A stretch of 8,270 nucleotides of DNA from Chloroflexi bacterium UBA5177 (GTDB lineage Bacteria > Chloroflexota > UBA5177): positions 9,600 to 17,869 of the forward strand of contig DHWR01000136.1 in the NCBI GenBank assembly GCA_002413265.1, written 5' to 3'. This document shows, piece after piece, positions 5,649 to 8,270 of this stretch. The notes below the pieces were generated by a model. It made no database searches, had not been told where the DNA came from, and worked only from the letters and a program-made list of their open reading frames with translations. Made by a program: the position numbers and the translations under genes. Numbering within the stretch: the first letter of the stretch is position 1; each line of letters begins with the position of its first letter.

Positions 5649-8270
5649 ACTGCACTCCGCGTGTCTCGATTTGCGGGCGGCGCTCACCCTCGAACGCCGC
5701 CTCAATGATCTCTCGTTGTTCCATCTGGTGCGCCTCATCCGAACCCACGGCGGTGCTGGCACGCTCTGACCGGCCCAGGTAGGCGAGCGAGATACCCTTC
5801 GGCAGGACCTCTTCGAGACGAGGCGCCATGTAGCTCCAGGCGCCCTGGTTGCGGGGCTCCTCTTGCAGCCAAATCACCTGCTTGAGGTGTGGATAGCCGC
5901 TGATGACCGCTCGAAGCTGCTCCTCGGGGAACGGATACAGCAATTCGACGCGAGCGACGGCCACACGTTCCACCGGATTTGGGTTCTTCACGGCGGTGGT
6001 TGTCAGATCCACGGCGACCTTGCCGGTGCAGAGGATGAGGCGTTCCACCTTTTCTCGCCGGTCCGCCGCTCCCCAGTCGTCGAGGACCGGCTGGAAATGG
6101 CCCTCGGTGAGGTCTTGAATGCTCGAGCCGGCTCGCGGATGGCGGAGAAGGCTCTTTGGCGTCATCAGTATGAGGGGCCGGCGGTCGCTGCTGAGAAGCG
6201 ATGCCTGTAACCGCAGGAGATGAAAGTACTGAGCCGCCGTCGAACAGTTTGCGACACGCAGATTGTCTTCGGCGGCAAGTTGCAAATATCGCTCCAGTCG
6301 GGCGCTGGAGTGTTCGGGACCCTGGCCCTCATAGCCATGAGGGAGAAGCAGCACGAGCGCGGGCCGACGGCGCCACTTCGCCCACGCCGCGGAAATAAAT
6401 TGGTCGAGTATAACCTGGCCGACGTTGGCAAAGTCGCCGAACTGCGCTTCCCAGACCACCAGGGCTTCCGGGGAGTGCACCGAATATCCGTACTCGAAGC
6501 CGAGTACGGCCATCTCCGTAAGCGGGCTGTTGTACACGGCGAATGACGCGCGGGCCCGAGACAGAGACTGGAGGGGAATGTGCGAGGCTCCCGAGCTGGT
6601 GTCGTAGAGGACAAGATGCCTTTGGCTGAAGGTCCCGCGCGCGGTGTCCTGCCCGGCGAGGCGAATCGGGGTGCCGCGAGAAAGGATGGTGGCAAAGGCC
6701 AGGGTTTCCGCCAGTGCCCAATCGATCCCGCCGGGACGATCAAGCGCTTCCTTTCGTCTCGAGAGAATGCGTTCGAGGTTCCGGTGGACGGTGAAGTTTT
6801 CGGGACGCGCGAGGAGTGCGTCGTTGAGCTCATGGAGCTCCTCGACCGAGAGCCGGTCTTCGGCCGTGGGCGGAGCTACTTCTCGATCACCGGGATCCGC
6901 GCCGGCCAGACCATCCGTCGATGTTCCCTGCCGCGCAGCCTGCAGCTTCTTTCGCGACTCGTCGACAAAGCTTTGGGCCTCATCCGCGGTGATCGCCCCC
7001 TCCTGCTCCAATCGCTCAGCGTAGAGCGCTCGAGTCGAAGGATGGGCCCTGATTTGGTCATAGAGAAGGGGTTGCGTGAACGCCGGCTCGTCGGCTTCGT
7101 TGTGCCCCCAGCGTCGATAGCCGACGAGATCGATCAGAAAGTCTTTTCGAAACCGTTCCCTATATGCGACGGCGAAACACACGACGGAGAGGCACGCCTC
7201 CGGATCGTCGGCGTTGACATGAACTATTGGGATTTCAAACCCTTTTGCAAGATCGCTGGCATACAGGGTGGACCGCGAATCCGCAGCCTGCGTGGTGAAA
7301 CCTATCTGGTTGTTCACGATTATTCGAAGCGTGCCACCTGTCTGATAACCGGGAAGGCGCGAGAGGTTGAGCGTCTCCGCCACGACCCCCTCCCCGGGGA
7401 ACGCTGCATCCCCGTGGATCGTCACGGGGAGCGACTCGTGCGTGTCCTGCCGTGGTGCGCCGGGCTCGCTTCGATTGTCCTGAGCGGCTCGCGCAAAGCC
7501 GGCGACGACCGGGTCCACCACTTCGAGATGGCTCGGATTGTCGGCGAGCGTAATCTTGAGGTCGCCGGCTCGCCCCGGGATGGTGCGCTGAGCACCGTAG
7601 TGATACTTCACGTCCCCGGTCCAGCCACCGTCTGCTTCAGCGGATATCGTCTCTGAGCCGTCATCGCCAGTCGGCGTACTGTGAAACTCCGAGAAGATGG
7701 CCTCGTAGGGTTTGCCGAGCAGGTGAGTGAGCACGTTGAGCCGTCCGCGATGGGCCATGCCGATGAGCACTTCGCGGATGTCACCCTCGGCCGAGTTCCG
7801 GATGATTTCGTCGAGCATAGGAACCAACATGTCGTTCCCCTCGAGCGAGAAGCGTTTTTGTCCCTGGAAGGTGCTGTGCAAGAACGTCTCGAAGCCCTCC
7901 ACTTCTGAGAGCCGCTTGAGGAGGTCGCGCTTCTGCTCCGGCTGCAACGGCTTGCGATACACGCCGCTTTCGACGCTTTCGTGGAGCCAGGTCCGTTCGG
8001 TGAAGTCCTGTACGTGATCGAACTCATAGCCGACCGAGCCGCAATAGATTGCCCGGAGCTCCTTGATGGCGTCCAGGCAGGTTCCTTCTTCAGGGCCCGC
8101 CGCCGGCCAGACGATCGTCGGCGGAAGCTGCCTCAGGTCTTCGTCGGTGATGCCGTGAGTCTCGGGCTCCAGCATCGGATCCCCGGGCCTCGGCGCGCCC
8201 AGCGGGTCGATGTTCGCGGCGAGATGACCGTACTCGCGGATGCCACGCGCGATGCGTGCCGCCAGGACAA
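5638..8270 (-). CDS. odhA: 2-oxoglutarate dehydrogenase E1 component, 5'-truncated
   Basis: E1 decarboxylates 2-oxoglutarate with thiamine diphosphate and loads the succinyl group on the E2 lipoyl arm. The frame runs off the right edge: codons above the ATG at 8175 still read as E1 ([14 protein letters not shown]), so that ATG is internal. There are 876 residues visible; comparison with E. coli SucA (about 933) suggests roughly 60-90 are missing. Numbered from the first full visible codon, motifs are AHRGRLNVL (172-180, with the active-site His), [10 protein letters not shown] (285-294) and VNNQIGFTT (318-326) of the thiamine-diphosphate site, NADDPEA (352-358), [13 protein letters not shown] (383-395), then the pyrimidine-domain stretches [20 protein letters not shown] (532-551), [10 protein letters not shown] (592-601) and [17 protein letters not shown] (642-658). 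No key motif is broken. Separate E1 and E2 genes argue for the classical complex over the actinobacterial Kgd fusion, although the missing N-terminus leaves this open. Alternative symbol: sucA. Confidence 0.96.
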   Translation of the reverse strand, partial: VLAARIARGIREYGHLAANIDPLGAPRPGDPMLEPETHGITDEDLRQLPPTIVWPAAGPEEGTCLDAIKELRAIYCGSVGYEFDHVQDFTERTWLHESVESGVYRKPLQPEQKRDLLKRLSEVEGFETFLHSTFQGQKRFSLEGNDMLVPMLDEIIRNSAEGDIREVLIGMAHRGRLNVLTHLLGKPYEAIFSEFHSTPTGDDGSETISAEADGGWTGDVKYHYGAQRTIPGRAGDLKITLADNPSHLEVVDPVVAGFARAAQDNRSEPGAPRQDTHESLPVTIHGDAAFPGEGVVAETLNLSRLPGYQTGGTLRIIVNNQIGFTTQAADSRSTLYASDLAKGFEIPIVHVNADDPEACLSVVCFAVAYRERFRKDFLIDLVGYRRWGHNEADEPAFTQPLLYDQIRAHPSTRALYAERLEQEGAITADEAQSFVDESRKKLQAARQGTSTDGLAGADPGDREVAPPTAEDRLSVEELHELNDALLARPENFTVHRNLERILSRRKEALDRPGGIDWALAETLAFATILSRGTPIRLAGQDTARGTFSQRHLVLYDTSSGASHIPLQSLSRARASFAVYNSPLTEMAVLGFEYGYSVHSPEALVVWEAQFGDFANVGQVILDQFISAAWAKWRRRPALVLLLPHGYEGQGPEHSSARLERYLQLAAEDNLRVANCSTAAQYFHLLRLQASLLSSDRRPLILMTPKSLLRHPRAGSSIQDLTEGHFQPVLDDWGAADRREKVERLILCTGKVAVDLTTTAVKNPNPVERVAVARVELLYPFPEEQLRAVISGYPHLKQVIWLQEEPRNQGAWSYMAPRLEEVLPKGISLAYLGRSERASTAVGSDEAHQMEQREIIEAAFEGERRPQIETRGVQYVD
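5655..5658 (-). promoter_or_regulatory. ribosome-binding site for odhB
   Basis: On the minus strand GGAG lies 6 nt before the ATG at 5648 and within the end of odhA. It supports this start over the longer in-frame one at 5762 and suggests coupled translation of E1 and E2. Confidence 0.7.

Noticed and set aside
5649..5762. Longer odhB start at the ATG at 5762 (38 extra residues)
   Set aside because: The extra Arg-rich stretch is the odhA 3' end read in another frame; the lipoyl domain and the GGAG both fix the start at 5648.
8173..8175. ATG at 8175 as the start of odhA
   Set aside because: The upstream codons to the window edge continue a conserved E1 segment ([11 protein letters not shown]), so the gene begins outside.

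Overview
The window is GC-rich bacterial chromosome with six protein-coding genes, two of them cut by the window ends. Four genes run rightwards (positions 1-3744) and two run leftwards (8270-4347). The two blocks converge on a 602-bp gap that holds palindromes and short repeats but no convincing gene. A separate 2-oxoglutarate dehydrogenase E1 and E2 points to an aerobic bacterium with an oxidative TCA cycle. The ECF sigma factor with a long-tailed anti-sigma factor, the TTG starts and the REP-like repeats would fit Acidobacteriota or a similar high-GC phylum, but this assignment is only an impression and no marker gene settles it.

Left block. The 3' part of a mannose-1-phosphate guanylyltransferase gene (manC, making GDP-mannose) is followed after 4 bp by a PfkB-family sugar kinase of the 1-phosphofructokinase/tagatose-6-phosphate kinase type, probably in one transcript. 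A possible terminator hairpin and an 11-bp phased CGTTA repeat fill the 62 bp before the next gene pair. That pair is an ECF sigma factor and, overlapping it by 4 nt (TTGA), a membrane-anchored zinc-finger anti-sigma factor with an unusually long, eight-cysteine outer domain.

Middle. Positions 3745-4346 lie between converging 3' ends. They carry three imperfect copies of a GGCGAGCG...CGCC palindrome, two mutually exclusive hairpins, and further small inverted and direct repeats. Two hairpins follow the E2 stop codon directly.

Right block. On the minus strand, odhA (E1, 5' end outside the window) and odhB (E2, lipoyl succinyltransferase) overlap by 11 nt and encode two of the three parts of the 2-oxoglutarate dehydrogenase complex. 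No E3 (dihydrolipoamide dehydrogenase) gene follows odhB within the window.

Most of the window is ordinary central metabolism. The parts most worth a second look are the sigma/anti-sigma pair with its unrecognised cysteine-rich domain, the phased repeat before it, and the palindrome cluster in the convergent gap.
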